In this document: positions 11,201 to 21,162 of the stretch, piece after piece
Numbering within the stretch: position 1 is the first letter of the stretch
How the letters are laid out: every line of letters starts with the position of its first letter
Source: Coix lacryma-jobi var. lacryma-jobi
Lineage: Eukaryota > Streptophyta > Magnoliopsida > Poales > Poaceae
Length of the DNA: 64,000 nt
Direction of reading: 5' to 3'
NCBI GenBank assembly: GCA_009763385.1
Contig: VDCT01000867.1
Location: 186,001 to 250,000, forward strand
Program-made: the position numbers and the translations under genes
The notes under the pieces: model-generated
Told to the model about the DNA's origin: nothing
Seen by the model: only the letters and a program-made list of their open reading frames with translations
The model's database searches: none

Positions 11201-11669
11201 CTACTTGAAGGTTTCACCTATGAAAGATGTCAAACGCTTTGGAGTCAAAAGGAAGTTATAGCCAAGGTTTGTGGGGCCTTATAGAATCATGGAAACGAGG
11301 GGAGAAGTAGCTTATCAACTACAGTTGCCAGAACATTTGAAACCTATATTCCCTGTATTCCATCTGTCACAATTGAAGAAATGTCTTCGAGTACCCGAGG
11401 AAGAAGTGCAACCAGCCAATATCAGGTTGCAATCCGATCTTACTTACTCTATGCAGCCGCATCGAGTACTCAACGAAAAAGAAAGAGCAACCCGCGGAAG
11501 AATAGTTAAGCAATACAAGGTAACTTGGAGTGAACAGGACGATCGGGATGCTACTTGGGAGACGGACGACTATCTACAGGACGTGTACCCACACTTTTAT
11601 GAAAAATTGTTAGTAACTCAAATCTCGGGACGAGATTTCTTTAAGGACGGGAGGGCTGTAACACCCTAG
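8289..11669 (+). pseudogene. Gypsy-B pol (protease, RT, RNase H, integrase, chromodomain)
   Basis: Domains in order: protease with VVLFDTGSSHSF (about 8360); RT with the VVFIDDILVYS active site (about 9300); RNase H (SDASKVGLGCVLMQEGRV near 9750, YTDHKSLKYIF near 9930); integrase with its HHCC zinc domain (CDTCCRVKA near 10470), SMDFFTSLP, VSDRGSQF and the Glu region after 10860; then a C-terminal chromodomain (WSEQDDRDATWETDDYL). Frameshifts lie near 8750, 9250 and 9735. Stops are TAG at 8493, 9888, 10026, 10302, 10842 and 11259 and TGA at 9574. The frame runs past the usual end through the polypurine tract and 13 bp into the LTR, so the original stop is lost. Confidence 0.9.
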
Positions 11670-12267
11670 GTGTTAAGCAACCCTAAATGCATAACTTGAC
11701 ATAGCATGTGCATGGCATGCCATCATTTCATGTGCATTTGTGTGTATCTTTGTTTAAGTCCTTGCCTAGTTTCTAGTGTAGCTATGTTTTGCTTTGTGTT
11801 TCTGACCAAGTGCCTTAAACCAAAGTTGTATATCTTGGTGAAAGGAGCAACTTTGCTTAAAAGCACTTTTTCAGAAAAAGTCACTTAAATGGCATTTCTT
11901 GCATTAGAAAAATGGGCTAGGAGTAAAATCCTTTTTCTAAGCAGAATTTGGACTTGAGTCTTAAAGATGAATTGTTCCTTGCAAAATTCTAAGCAACTTT
12001 GCTTTTAGGACCTTTTCCTAATTCGGCTTAGTTTGGGAGTTATAGGGCAGAAAAGAGTTTAGCAAAAACCTCTTTAGTTTAAACCCCGTGGGCCCCACCT
12101 GTCAGCCCCTCTTTCTTCCTCCTCCGCGCACCGCCCGCCCGCGCACCGGCGAAACTGCCACGACCACCGCGAGACCGCCTCACCGGCTGCCCAAACCGCC
12201 GCTCGCCGCCACCCGTGGTTTCCGCTCGCCCCGACACCTCACCCTGTCGCCACTCTGCCCAACCGCC
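11657..12267 (+). repeat. Gypsy-B 3' LTR, first 611 bp
   Basis: Starts TGTAACACCCTAGGTG right after a purine-rich tract, like the TGTAACACCTCTGGTG start of Gypsy-A. It turns GC-rich after about 12080, as the Gypsy-A LTR does before its TATA box. Copia-2 interrupts it at 12268 and the rest is off-window. No gene. Confidence 0.85.
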
Positions 12268-12567
12268 TGCGGATACATGGGTGTATGCTGAGTCTCTGAG
12301 TGATGAGTGATTGTCAACTGGGATAATGCGCATGTTCTTTGGCTTGTGTTGTGCAGGTGTCGAGCACGGATACAATGATCAAAGGCAAGGTGAAGGTCAA
12401 GTCGAGACGTGCCATGCCGATGGACCAAGAGTGGTGAAGGGCGGACGTGAGGCTTGGACTGAGGGACCGGTGGCCTGAGGATCAGCTGTGGTGGCTGACA
12501 GCCTGGGACAGCGACGAGCGAAGACTTGCGGGTGGACGGGGTGCACGGACGGTGCATCCCATCTACG

Positions 12568-12845
12568 GTTCGGTTTGGTGGTTGAGCCACAGAAAAACCA
12601 TCGAGTGGATGGTTTCCAAGTTTGGGCCTCAAAACCTGGGCGCTGAAGGTTTCCGAGTTTGGGCCACAAAACGCGGGCTGAGGACGGTTTCCAGGTTTGG
12701 GCCTCAAAACCTGGGTGTTGCGGGTTTGCTGAGTTTGGGCCACAAAACTCAGGCCTTGGATGGCTGGTTTCCCGGTTTGGGCCTCAAAACCGGGGGTTGG
12801 CTGTGAAGGCTGGTTTCCTGGTTTGGGCCTCAAAACCGGGGGCGA
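12568..12845 (+). repeat. Hairpin minisatellite in the Copia-2 LTR
   Basis: Seven units with loop GGGCCTC or GGGCCAC. Perfectly paired arms with different sequence include CCAGGTTT/AAACCTGG, CTGAGTTT/AAACTCAG and CCCGGTTT/AAACCGGG. Other units have one or two mismatches. Confidence 0.88.
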
Positions 12846-13624
12846 AGTCTGAGAAAAGGACGAACGGAGCGGTGGCGGCACGTGGCGGCAATCGGTGAGG
12901 TTGCGTCGAGGCAACGCTACCAGTTGTGCGGGCGTGGCCGTTGGATCACCACCTACCTTGAGTTGGTCCAGAATAACCCTAGGGTTTAGCTGGTTCGCTC
13001 TGTAATTAGTTAGGGGTAGAGTGGGAATTAGAATTAGGATAAGTTGGGGGAGAGACCCACCTCCCCATCTATCTCAGTCATTTGCTCTTTGCCTTCTAGG
13101 TTTTCCTGCTCTCCCAATCCCCTGCTGTAGCAACTGAGATCCGCAGAGAACCATACCTCTGTGTACTGAAGATTTTGAGGAAGTGAGACCGTAATCTCAC
13201 GGTTGTAGCGTGTGGTAGCCACACGGTTGCAGATTGATGACTTGATTCGTGTTTTGTTCGTGTTCTTCGCGTTCTTCGTTTCTCCATGAATTTCCCGTCA
13301 CTCGATCTCCCTCTCTATTGCGTCTTTGCGAAATCCGTTTGAATCAACTTGTTCTTTATAGTGTGGAGATCATTTCCACCGAAGCAATTCATCTAACACC
13401 TCACGAACAAGTAGATCGGGTTGATTTCGTTTTCGTGGCGTTTTTTCGTTCATACTCCTCCCCTTTCGATTTCCCGGTGATTGAATCGATTTGAGCAGAT
13501 GATTTCTTGGGGATAGTCTCCTAACTACATCGTAATCATTCTCTCCAAGTTTGGAAACACGGGATTGTGATTTGATTCGGATTTGGGAAGAGTTGTGTGA
13601 GGGGCGACCGAAATCGCCTTCACT

Positions 13625-13905
13625 GGGAGGTCGCGGACAGTCCGCCGTTCCTCCCACGGACAGTCCACGTGTCGAGGTCGGCTGGTCCAGTAGCCTGACT
13701 CCGCGCTGTTGGACAAGTTCTTTTTGAACCGCGGATAGTCCGCAGTTGGGACTCGCGAACAGTTTGGGCCCGATCAGAGGACTTTCAGAAACTGTGCTGT
13801 TTCACACTTTTGACCGGCGGACAGTCCGCCAATGAACCGCGGACAGTCCGGCCTGGTGCGGACAGTCCGGGCCTGGGAGTCCGGACTGTCCGCGAATCGG
13901 CTGAG
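13625..13905. repeat. Palindromic motif array GCGGACAGTCCGC in the Copia-2 LTR
   Basis: About nine full or partial copies of the near-perfect palindrome GCGGAC-A-GTCCGC (half-sites GCGGAC and GTCCGC), spaced irregularly. Copia-3 has the same motif at 43405-43680. Confidence 0.85.
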
Positions 13906-14309
13906 TGTTGAGGTTTAGTTCATTCGCTCTCCCGGCTTCTTCGTTTGGTTTCCGGACTTCTCGTTTGACCCTAGAGTTGATCAAGGAACCTCTCTAGGTA
14001 TCTTTGCAACTTGTTAGCATAGGTATTTGGGGAGTTCTCGACGTAGTCGTCTATCTATGTTCGGGACTTGGTTTTTGAGGGTTGAACTTGAGCCAGTGCA
14101 TTTGGTTTTTGGTTCGCTATCGCTTTGTGGTGCCTCGCTGTGATCCTACGAATCATCCACCCTCTTCCAAGGGTCGTGGGCATCACGGTTTCGATCTAAG
14201 CTCTTGGGGTTGATTTTGGGGACAAAAGGCCAACGTTTTGAGAGAAATTTTTGAGCTCCCATTCACCCCCCCTCTGGTCGCCCTGCTATTGCATTCTCGT
14301 TCCTTCAAT

Positions 14310-14321
14310 TGGTATCGGAGC
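14310..14321 (+). other. Primer binding site of Copia-2
   Basis: TGGTATCGGAGC, one base different from the initiator Met tRNA complement TGGTATCAGAGC. Confidence 0.88.
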
Positions 14322-14370
14322 AGGTTAAGGATCTTCCACCTTAGCCGGTTCCAGATCCACAGAAGGCGAC

Positions 14371-16478
14371 ATGGATCGCGGCGTGGGCAAACCGCCGTTC
14401 TTTCATGGGACGAACTACGCGTATTGGAAGATACGCATGTCGGCCTATCTGCAGAGTATTGGTGCTTCCATTTGGGATATTTGCAACTCTGCTGATTACG
14501 CGTGGTCTTGGCTGCTCGTGTGACTCAGCATCAGATCGATGAACACGATGCCAATAGCCGAGCCTGTAATGCTCTTTTATCTTGTTTGAGCATGTCTGAG
14601 TTTGATCACGTTTCTCACCTCGCTACGGCTCGGGAGATTTGGGCTACCCTCATGCATTTCCATGAGGGAACCTCTCAAGTCAAAACCCGTCTCTACGAGT
14701 CGTTCAAGCGAGAGTATGAGAATTTTCGACATATGCCTGGCGAGAGCATAGAAAGTTTATTCGCTCGCTTTCAGGTGATTGTCAACAGGATGAGGGCTAA
14801 CAAGGAGTTGTTGCCTTTCGACGATCATGAGAGAGCTTTGAAGCTTTTGCATACTCTTGATCGATCGGTGTGGGATTCCAAGGTTCAGGCGATCATCGAA
14901 TCGCCTAACTATGAGACCCTCACGTGCGACGAGCTCTTCAGTAAGCTCAAGTCTAGTGAGATTGATGCCATGGTGAGGGCTTCTTATGAAAATCCTTTTG
15001 GCCCGTCGATGGCTTTTGTTTCTGGTTCTTCTGCTAACCCCTCTGGAGGCTTTGCACTCTCTTCTCTTCTTTCTGTCACAGAGGAGCAGCTGGAGTTCAT
15101 GGGGGATGACGAGTTGGCTTTGCTCGCCAACCGGTTCTCATGGTTCCACAACAACCGCATGAACCGTCGCCGCAGAGTAGGACGCTCGGGATGTTTCGAG
15201 TGCGGCGACCCCAACCACTTCTTCGCCAATTGCCCAAAGAAGAACAAGCAAACCTTCAGCAGGGCGGAACATGGGCACAAGTACGACTCCGGCAAGCGCA
15301 AGGAGAAGTACGTCCCCGCGAAGCACAAGCGGAAGGGCGGCTTCAACAAAGAGTACATCAAGACGAAGTACTTGGAGAAGGCCCAGGCTGAGCAGTGTGC
15401 GTTCTTCGCCATGCTCAGCAACGTCGACGACTCGGATGACAACTCCGCTTCCTCAAGCGACGACGAGTCCGAGAAGAAGAAGAGGATTGAGGACAAGCTG
15501 AACGGCCTCTGCTTCTTCGCCGACGACGAGGGCTTCTACACCATGGCCCTCGGCAAGGAGGTCGACGGCGAGCTGGAGGACACTCCTCGGAACGACGATG
15601 ACGACGACACCTCCCAGGTATCTCAGACCCCCGACGAGCTTTCTGCTGAGGTCGAGAAACTTACTATCGCGCTCCTTAGTCACGATAAGTTGCTTAGGCG
15701 TGCTGCTAGAGAGCGCAAGGAGTTTAGGTAGAAGTGGGAGGATAGGGTGAAGGAGCTTGAGTTTGCCAAGTCCACCATAGTCGTTTCTGAGGAGGTTGAG
15801 TGCGAGATGTGCACCACACACATGACCGACCTTCTCACTTTGAGAAGCAAGTATGCTGTGTTGGTAGGAGAGGTGGATGAGCTGAAGGCTAGATCCTCGC
15901 TGTTGGATGCGTGCAAGTCCTGTGCGGGCTTGCAATCTGAGTTGGCAGAGAAGAATGCCAAGATTGTGTCTCTTGAAGAGGCCAACTCGGGTAGCACATG
16001 TGTGGCTAGGTGTGTTCTTTGTGAGGGTTTGGAGATGGAGATCGCTAATGTGAAGCTTGACAAGAGGCAAACCAAGGAGGAAAACACATACCTTCGGACC
16101 ATCTTGTCATGGGTGTCTAGTGGTGAGCCACAACTTGGGATGATGATCTCCCAATTCAAGCGAGCTGCTGGAGGTCCAGGTGTAGGTTTTGCTCCGGGTA
16201 TTGATGTTTCGTCTTTTGGGAAGATTGGAGAGTCGAGTGGTCTTAATCCATGTGAGAAGCCCAACTCCACCACTACTCCCAAGCTTACCAAAATTCCACC
16301 CAAAGAGCCTCTCAAGCCTAACACCAAGGATGGGGTCTTTGTTGAACCTCCGAGAGCTCCACCCAAGAAACAATCATAGGCTCCCAAACCAAACCACCTC
16401 AAGAACAAGCTGGACACCATGCCACCCATCCAGGAGGAGCTTTTGCCACAGAAGGGCAAAGTGATCCACACCCACTAC
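14371..16478 (+). pseudogene. Copia-2 gag, part before the Gypsy-A insertion
   Basis: The ATG at 14371 gives MDRGVGKPPFFHGTNYAYWK. A frameshift near 14499 moves the frame; from 14502 it stays open except for TAG at 15729-15731 and 16377-16379. Copia-1 has Gln at the first position (FRQKWED) and Trp at the second. Visible features are the UBN2-like capsid region, the first CCHC knuckle CFECGDPNHFFANC (about 15190-15235), a Lys-rich stretch, an acidic Asp/Ser cluster (about 15425-15480), and a Leu/Glu-rich coiled-coil part with CX2C pairs. The insertion at 16478 falls in the codons for IHTHY. Confidence 0.88.
16474..16478 (+). repeat. Left target-site duplication of Gypsy-A (ACTAC)
   Basis: The five bases before the 5' LTR equal those after the 3' LTR (30907-30911), as integrase-mediated insertion requires. 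Confidence 0.95.
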
Positions 16479-16846
16479 TGTAACACCTCTGGTGTTTAAG
16501 CATGTAATTAACTTGACATATCATCATTAGCATCATTAATCATCTTGATCATGATTTCATGTGTATGCATTTGCTTAAGTGTATCATTTTATGTGATGTA
16601 CCTCTATTGCAAAAACCCTTATTAGCCCACTTCTTCCTATAGGGGCAAAATGGTAATTTCACCTCTGTGCCTAGTTCTATGTAATTCTTGTTCAAATTTA
16701 GTGCCCTGATGTTTGCTGCTTTGATCAAAGTTCAAAAATCAGATTTGATTTGATTTTCCTTTTGCAAAACCCTAAATTCCCAAATCCTGGATTTATTCCC
16801 TTTTAATAACTTTTTCAAAATTCAAAATTTTGAGTTGGTTCACAAA

Positions 16847-17220
16847 GCAAAGTTGTGAATCTGACCTAGAGGAACAACTTTGGTATTTACAGATTTCCAT
16901 GTTTCCATATAAAATTTGAAGTAATTTCAAATTCGTTCAAATTCCAGTTTTTGTCCCCTTTTCAGTTTTAAAAATTTATTCAAAAACTATTGAGTTTCAG
17001 AAAAAGTGTATATTAGCAAAGTTGTAGGTTTTGACAAATGGAACAACTTTCATATTGGAAGACTTTCAAGTTTCAGTTTGAAATTCAGAGTAATTTTGAT
17101 TTGAATCCAGTTTGAAAAAGTGTCCCCTTTTCTATTTTTGATTATAGTTCAAAAACTATTTGGAATTTGAAAATGTTGATATTGACAAAGTTGTAGATCT
17201 CATTTTTCTGAGCAACTTTG
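16847..17220 (+). repeat. Three spaced hairpins CAAAGTTGT...ACAACTTTG in U3
   Basis: Inverted repeats at about 16847-16882, 17014-17050 and 17183-17220, about 167 bp apart. Each has an A-G-C-A-A-A-G-T-T-G-T-like left arm and a complementary CAACTTT right arm. The same motif occurs in the Gypsy-C LTR and weakly in Gypsy-B. Confidence 0.75.
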
Positions 17221-17645
17221 GTATTTTGAGTTTTTGTTGCCCAGTTCAAGTTTTGGAAGTAATTTGCAAAATACAGAGTTCAGCCAAAAGTCAAACCCTA
17301 AGGCCTAGCACTGTTCGTCCCCTACCTCTAGCCGGCGCAGTGCAGAGGGGGCCCCGGCCGTGGCCGAGCCTCCGGCGTTGCGCGCGCCACGCGTTGGCAG
17401 CCGCTCGTCTGTCCCGGCTTGTCGCCCGCGCCCGCGACATCTCTTTCGCACCCGCACGCGCACAGTTGACCTCCGCCCCGTCCCCCACTGTTTCCCGCGC
17501 GTCGCCGCCGCGTGGCCGTCGCCGGCGAACGCACGCCCGAGCCCCGGCTGCACGCCGTCCTTCCCGCCAGAGCGCAATCGAGTGCGCACGCTCTCGCCGA
17601 GCTTATCCACCCACCCCCGTGTTCTTACCGGCCCCTGGCCGCGGC

Positions 17646-17652
17646 TATATAA
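17646..17652 (+). promoter_or_regulatory. TATA box of the Gypsy-A 5' LTR
   Basis: TATATAA between GC-rich flanks (CGCGGC and GCCGCC). Transcription would start about 30 bp downstream (inference). The copy in the 3' LTR is at 27703-27709. Confidence 0.8.
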
Positions 17653-18016
17653 GCCGCCGGAGCCCCGAGCTCCTCACTCCACCTCCGCCACCGTGGCCAG
17701 ACCTCTCCAGACGCTCCGCCTCTCCAACAGCTAGCCCTAAAGCTCCGCCTTGAGCTCGTGAAGCTTTCCCACCCTTCAATTTCACCTTCCCCGCCTCCGT
17801 TTGCCCGGCGTAACCCCATCTTCCCGATCTCCGACCGAACACCGGTGAACTCGGGTTCGTAAAATTCGCCGTCCTTGGTCCTGCGCTGTCTTTCCCAAGG
17901 GTCGTCTTGTGTCCCTCATGATCTTGCGCATCTAACCGTGCCTCGGTGGTCGCTGTTGTTGCTCAGGACCGCCGGACCGCCGGAGCGCCGCCGCGGTCAT
18001 CTTCTCCCTCGAGCGT

Positions 18017-18440
18017 GTCGAGCCTCACCCTCGAGAACGAGTCGAGCCTCACCCTCGAGAACAAGTCGAGCCTCACCCTCGAGCCCTGCCTCCGACACGT
18101 GGTAAGCATCCGAGCCTCCGGTCTCTGCTTCCACTCCGTTTCGCCCGAGCCTCCTAGGTCTCGGACGGAGGCTTGTTTTTCCGTCTCGCCCGAGCCCGAG
18201 CCTCGGCGAGCGCATGCCCTCCGCTTCGCCCGAGCCCAAGCCTCGGCGACGCATGCTCTCCACTTCGCCCGAGTCAGGCCTCGGACGGAGGCTTACTTCT
18301 CCGTCTCGCCCGAGCCTCCGGGCCAGGCCTCGGACGAAGCTGTCGCTTCCGTCTCGACCGAGCCCGCCTCGACCGAGCCCGTCTCGACCGAGCCCCGCGC
18401 GATTCGCCCGAGCCCCGCGATTCGCCGAGCCCGGCCTAGA
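18017..18440 (+). repeat. CpG-rich short repeats downstream of the LTR promoter
   Basis: Three copies of a ~24-bp unit with the core GTCGAGCCTCACCCTCGAG (18017-18085), then many TCGCCCGAGCCT-type units (18140-18320) and three 12-bp TCGACCGAGCCC-type units (about 18353-18400). Position fits the transcribed leader. Confidence 0.75.
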
Positions 18441-20359
18441 AAGAGCACAGTGCTCTTCTCTTTTTCTAAGAGATGTGAATAGTGTTCTGTTTTCTCTTTT
18501 TGTATGATTTTCTGTGTGCATCCAAAAATTCTGAAATTTTTGTGGTAGACTCTTTATGCTCTGGAGTATTTTATAAAAATATGAAACTTGAGTTTTGTGC
18601 AAAGATTTAAAAATATAAAATTCCCCTTTTAATTAATAAATGGATGGTTTTGGATTTCTAGAAAATTATTTATAACTCCAAAAATCATGAGACAAATTTT
18701 TGTGACCTTTTTATGACATGCTGAATCTCTGGTAAAATTTTGAAGTCTTTTGGAGCAAGTTGATTTTTGAGCTTTTATTTTAATTGTTAAATAGTGCCTT
18801 TTGCTAATTAATGTCTGATTTTATTTGAGCACCTTAATGACCTCCAAAAATTATGAAATTTGTTTTGCCATCTATCTACACCATATTGAACTTATGTGAT
18901 TAATTTGGTAATTTTTGGAGCAACTTCATAAAATGACCTTTTAAATAAATTAAGAAAATAGAAAAGATGGTTTAGGGTTGGTAATAAGTGTTTGATGATG
19001 TGATCTTTGGATTGATTGATGTTCATAGACCCCTACCCTTTGGTCTATGATGTTTGTGATGCTATGTTTGGTTGATGCTTAGGATAATTATGATAAGGGC
19101 TAGTTTAATCAATATTGCTTAAGGAAGAAATGGTTACCTTTTATGCTCAACCTAGATTTCAATCATGTTTTGTTTAAAAGTAATCTAAAATCAGTGGAAT
19201 TGTCTTGCACCATAAGTTCATATCATCATTCTCATGAGCATTCATCATTGCATCCGTATAGTTGACGAAGAAGGACCTGAAGTCGAGGTAGCCACCGAAG
19301 GATCTGTCCCCGAGGCAACCCCGAGCTCCGGCACCTACACCACCAACCCCGAGTCTGCTCTTTTTGCCATCCAAGGCAAGCCCCGGTGCATTTAACCCTT
19401 CCTTGAATTTTATAAAATGATTTCCTTAAATGCTTTTGAGTTAAATTACTGCATTAGGTTTATAGGAGTTGTGTGCTATCCTAATTGATGCACTATCCAC
19501 CTTGACCACTGATACACCCGATACCTGCTTTTCAAAAAGTATTTGAAAAATGCTTAGCAATGCTTATTGATTTAGACTTTGCAATAAAATGCCAACTTCA
19601 AAAGTGTGATCACTGAAAGAAACTTTATGGGAATTTCTGGTTTACTCCCACTATTGGCTAAGTATCTGATCCGTACTTAGTCAATGGGAAGGAGAGGTTG
19701 TCCTTGCGTACGGTGCCGTCATGTTGTAGTCCGGGACTCAACAGTTGACACCGACCGGGACAGGGTTGAAAAACCGACAGGACCTGTACTCTTGGGTTAG
19801 AGTCCCGAGGTGCTTGTCGCTGGCGGAAAAATGTAGGGACCATCCGTATGGGGGCCTGCTGGTCAAGACTTGTAACTATTCACATACTACGGAAAGCTCT
19901 GGCTCCGAGAAATCCATTATTGGACCGACAACCGCACACTGGGAGTGGAGAGATGGCGGAAGTAGCATGTACCCACGTGGGTTAGAGTCCCGGATTGGAG
20001 TGGTGTACTGTACTTCCGGGTGGCGTAGGACCGGGCCCAATTTTGGAGGAATCGTGGTAGACGAGTTGGCATATGCAAGCTTGGGTGCTACATATGCAGT
20101 GTGGATAGGGATCCTCAGCTGAGTATTATTTATCCGGATTAACGTTGCTCCTCGGTTATGGAGACTTGGTCCACTGACTGTCAACGGAGAGTGGTTCTCA
20201 ACTAGGAATGTTTTGAAATGTAAAATGAATCATGAATTGAGGAATACCGAATCTTTCAAAAATAAAATAAGGTTTACAAAATGCTTTTCTGCAAAATACT
20301 TGATCTTGCTTAAGCCTTACCTTGACTACCCTAAGCCTTTCATTCCTGAGTCTTCTCCC

Positions 20360-20432
20360 TTTTTCTTTAGTCGGGTAAGTCTTGTTGAGTACCTTTGTAC
20401 TCAGGGTTTTATTACCCATGTTGCAGGTATGG
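20360..20432 (+). promoter_or_regulatory. Conserved LTR motif: GTAAGT donor-like site plus two small hairpins
   Basis: CGG|GTAAGT is followed by the perfect hairpin GAGTAC-CTTT-GTACTC, a weaker AGGGTTT...ACCC hairpin and TGTTGCAG|GTA. The Gypsy-C LTRs carry nearly the same block on the minus strand (about 52372-52440 and 62548-62616). It may be a splice-donor region, a dimerisation signal or a polyadenylation control; the role is inferred. Confidence 0.6.
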
Positions 20433-20852
20433 CAGATTCCTCAGTATGCCTTGGACCCTGCTGTGTGACTGTTGTTCAGGAAGAGGCCGATGAGGCCGAT
20501 GAGTGATTATTCACCCTCGGGCTGGGTGAAGTATCTTTACCTTCAGTTGTTGTCATATGCTACTCTGCCAACTCTATCTATTTGAACTATGGTCTGTAAT
20601 AACTTCACTTTAATTTTATGTTGAACCCTGGTTTGTAAAACTATTGTTATCTAAGTCTTCCGCTATTTACTCCGATGTTATTTGTCACAATGTTAAAGAG
20701 ATTGTAACTGAATTGTGAGATGATCCTGCGGACATCGGGCACTGATGTAGCCCAGTAGCGAAACCGGTCTTAATCTCTTGGCTGTACGGATCGACTGTCA
20801 GTGGTTGACGGTGATCAGTGGGCCATGGGATTAGGGCTGTTACGTTACAGAG

Positions 20853-20864
20853 TGGTATCGGAGC
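20853..20864 (+). other. Primer binding site of Gypsy-A
   Basis: TGGTATCGGAGC, three bases after the LTR end; a one-base variant of the initiator Met tRNA complement. Confidence 0.9.
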
Positions 20865-21162
20865 ATCTCACTATGACGTTGCAATCTTTTTGCGAAAACT
20901 TCAAAATGTTTTTAACAAAAACTAAACTTGACTATTTTGAGTCCAAATTGCTTCTCTCATCTCATCTTGTCTTTGGCAACTAGTAGCAAGACAACTTGTA
21001 TAAGCCCTATGTACCTTACCTTAGTAATTGCATTGCCTTGTTCCGTAGGAACGATTCATGCATCATGTCATATTCATTTAAGTATATAAAAGAGTTCGTT
21101 GGGTTAGTGTGCCTATACCTTTTTCTTGCTAGCCTTTCTCATCTATAACCTCTTATCCAGAT
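20865..21162 (+). other. Gypsy-A leader between primer site and ORF1
   Basis: AT-rich and without a long frame. It contains several upstream ATGs, then CTTGCTAGCC, a pyrimidine-rich run and CCAG two bases before the ORF1 ATG, which looks like a 3' splice site. Confidence 0.55.

Larger units (their letters stand above)
5541..12267 (+). mobile_element. Gypsy-B: old Tekay/Del-type chromovirus, interrupted at both ends
   Basis: A Ty3-Gypsy element (order PR-RT-RH-INT, chromodomain after INT) with an extra ORF before gag. Copia-1 interrupts its 5' part at 5541 and Copia-2 its 3' LTR at 12268, so its 5' LTR and primer site are off-window. It is the most decayed element here: I count 11 in-frame TAG, 2 TGA and no TAA, plus several frameshifts. 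It is the outermost level of the nest. Confidence 0.9.
12268..14307 (+). repeat. Copia-2 5' LTR (2040 bp)
   Basis: TGCGGATACATGGG ... GTTCCTTCA, followed two bases later by the primer site. It contains a hairpin minisatellite and a palindromic-motif array (both listed). No 3' LTR of this element is visible, because D interrupts the internal region before it. Confidence 0.9.
12268..16478 (+). mobile_element. Copia-2, left part (LTR and most of gag)
   Basis: Same family as Copia-1. It inserted into the Gypsy-B LTR; the probable target duplication is CCGCC at 12263-12267, partner off-window. It is split by Gypsy-A after 16478 and resumes at 30907. The split is proven because gag codons read continuously across it (...IHTHY | REYQQPP...) and ACTAC is present on both sides. 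Confidence 0.92.
16479..20849 (+). repeat. Gypsy-A 5' LTR (4371 bp)
   Basis: TGTAACACCTCTGG ... GTTACGTTACA. The first 850 bp are AT-rich with three CAAAGTTGT...ACAACTTTG hairpins. About 17320-18440 is CpG-rich with a TATA box and short repeats, and the rest is AT-rich. Open frames inside it (for example 17160-17753 and 17946-18482) are compositional and recur in the 3' LTR; I do not regard them as genes. Confidence 0.96.

Noticed and set aside
15453..16471. Antisense frames of 205 and 263 codons opposite Copia-2 gag (also 44961-45821 opposite Copia-3 gag)
   Set aside because: Shadows of the coding strand: Leu/Ser-rich mirror images of the Glu/Lys-rich coiled coil, no independent start context or domain.
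17160..18602. Long open frames on both strands in the GC-rich part of the Gypsy-A LTR (and copies at 27216-28659)
   Set aside because: They overlap in several frames on both strands, are Arg/Ser/Pro-rich from simple repeats, contain no domain and recur in both LTRs; composition explains them.
20853..20864. Possible tRNA gene at the tRNA-like primer sites
   Set aside because: Only the 12-base complement of the tRNA 3' end is present; there is no cloverleaf.
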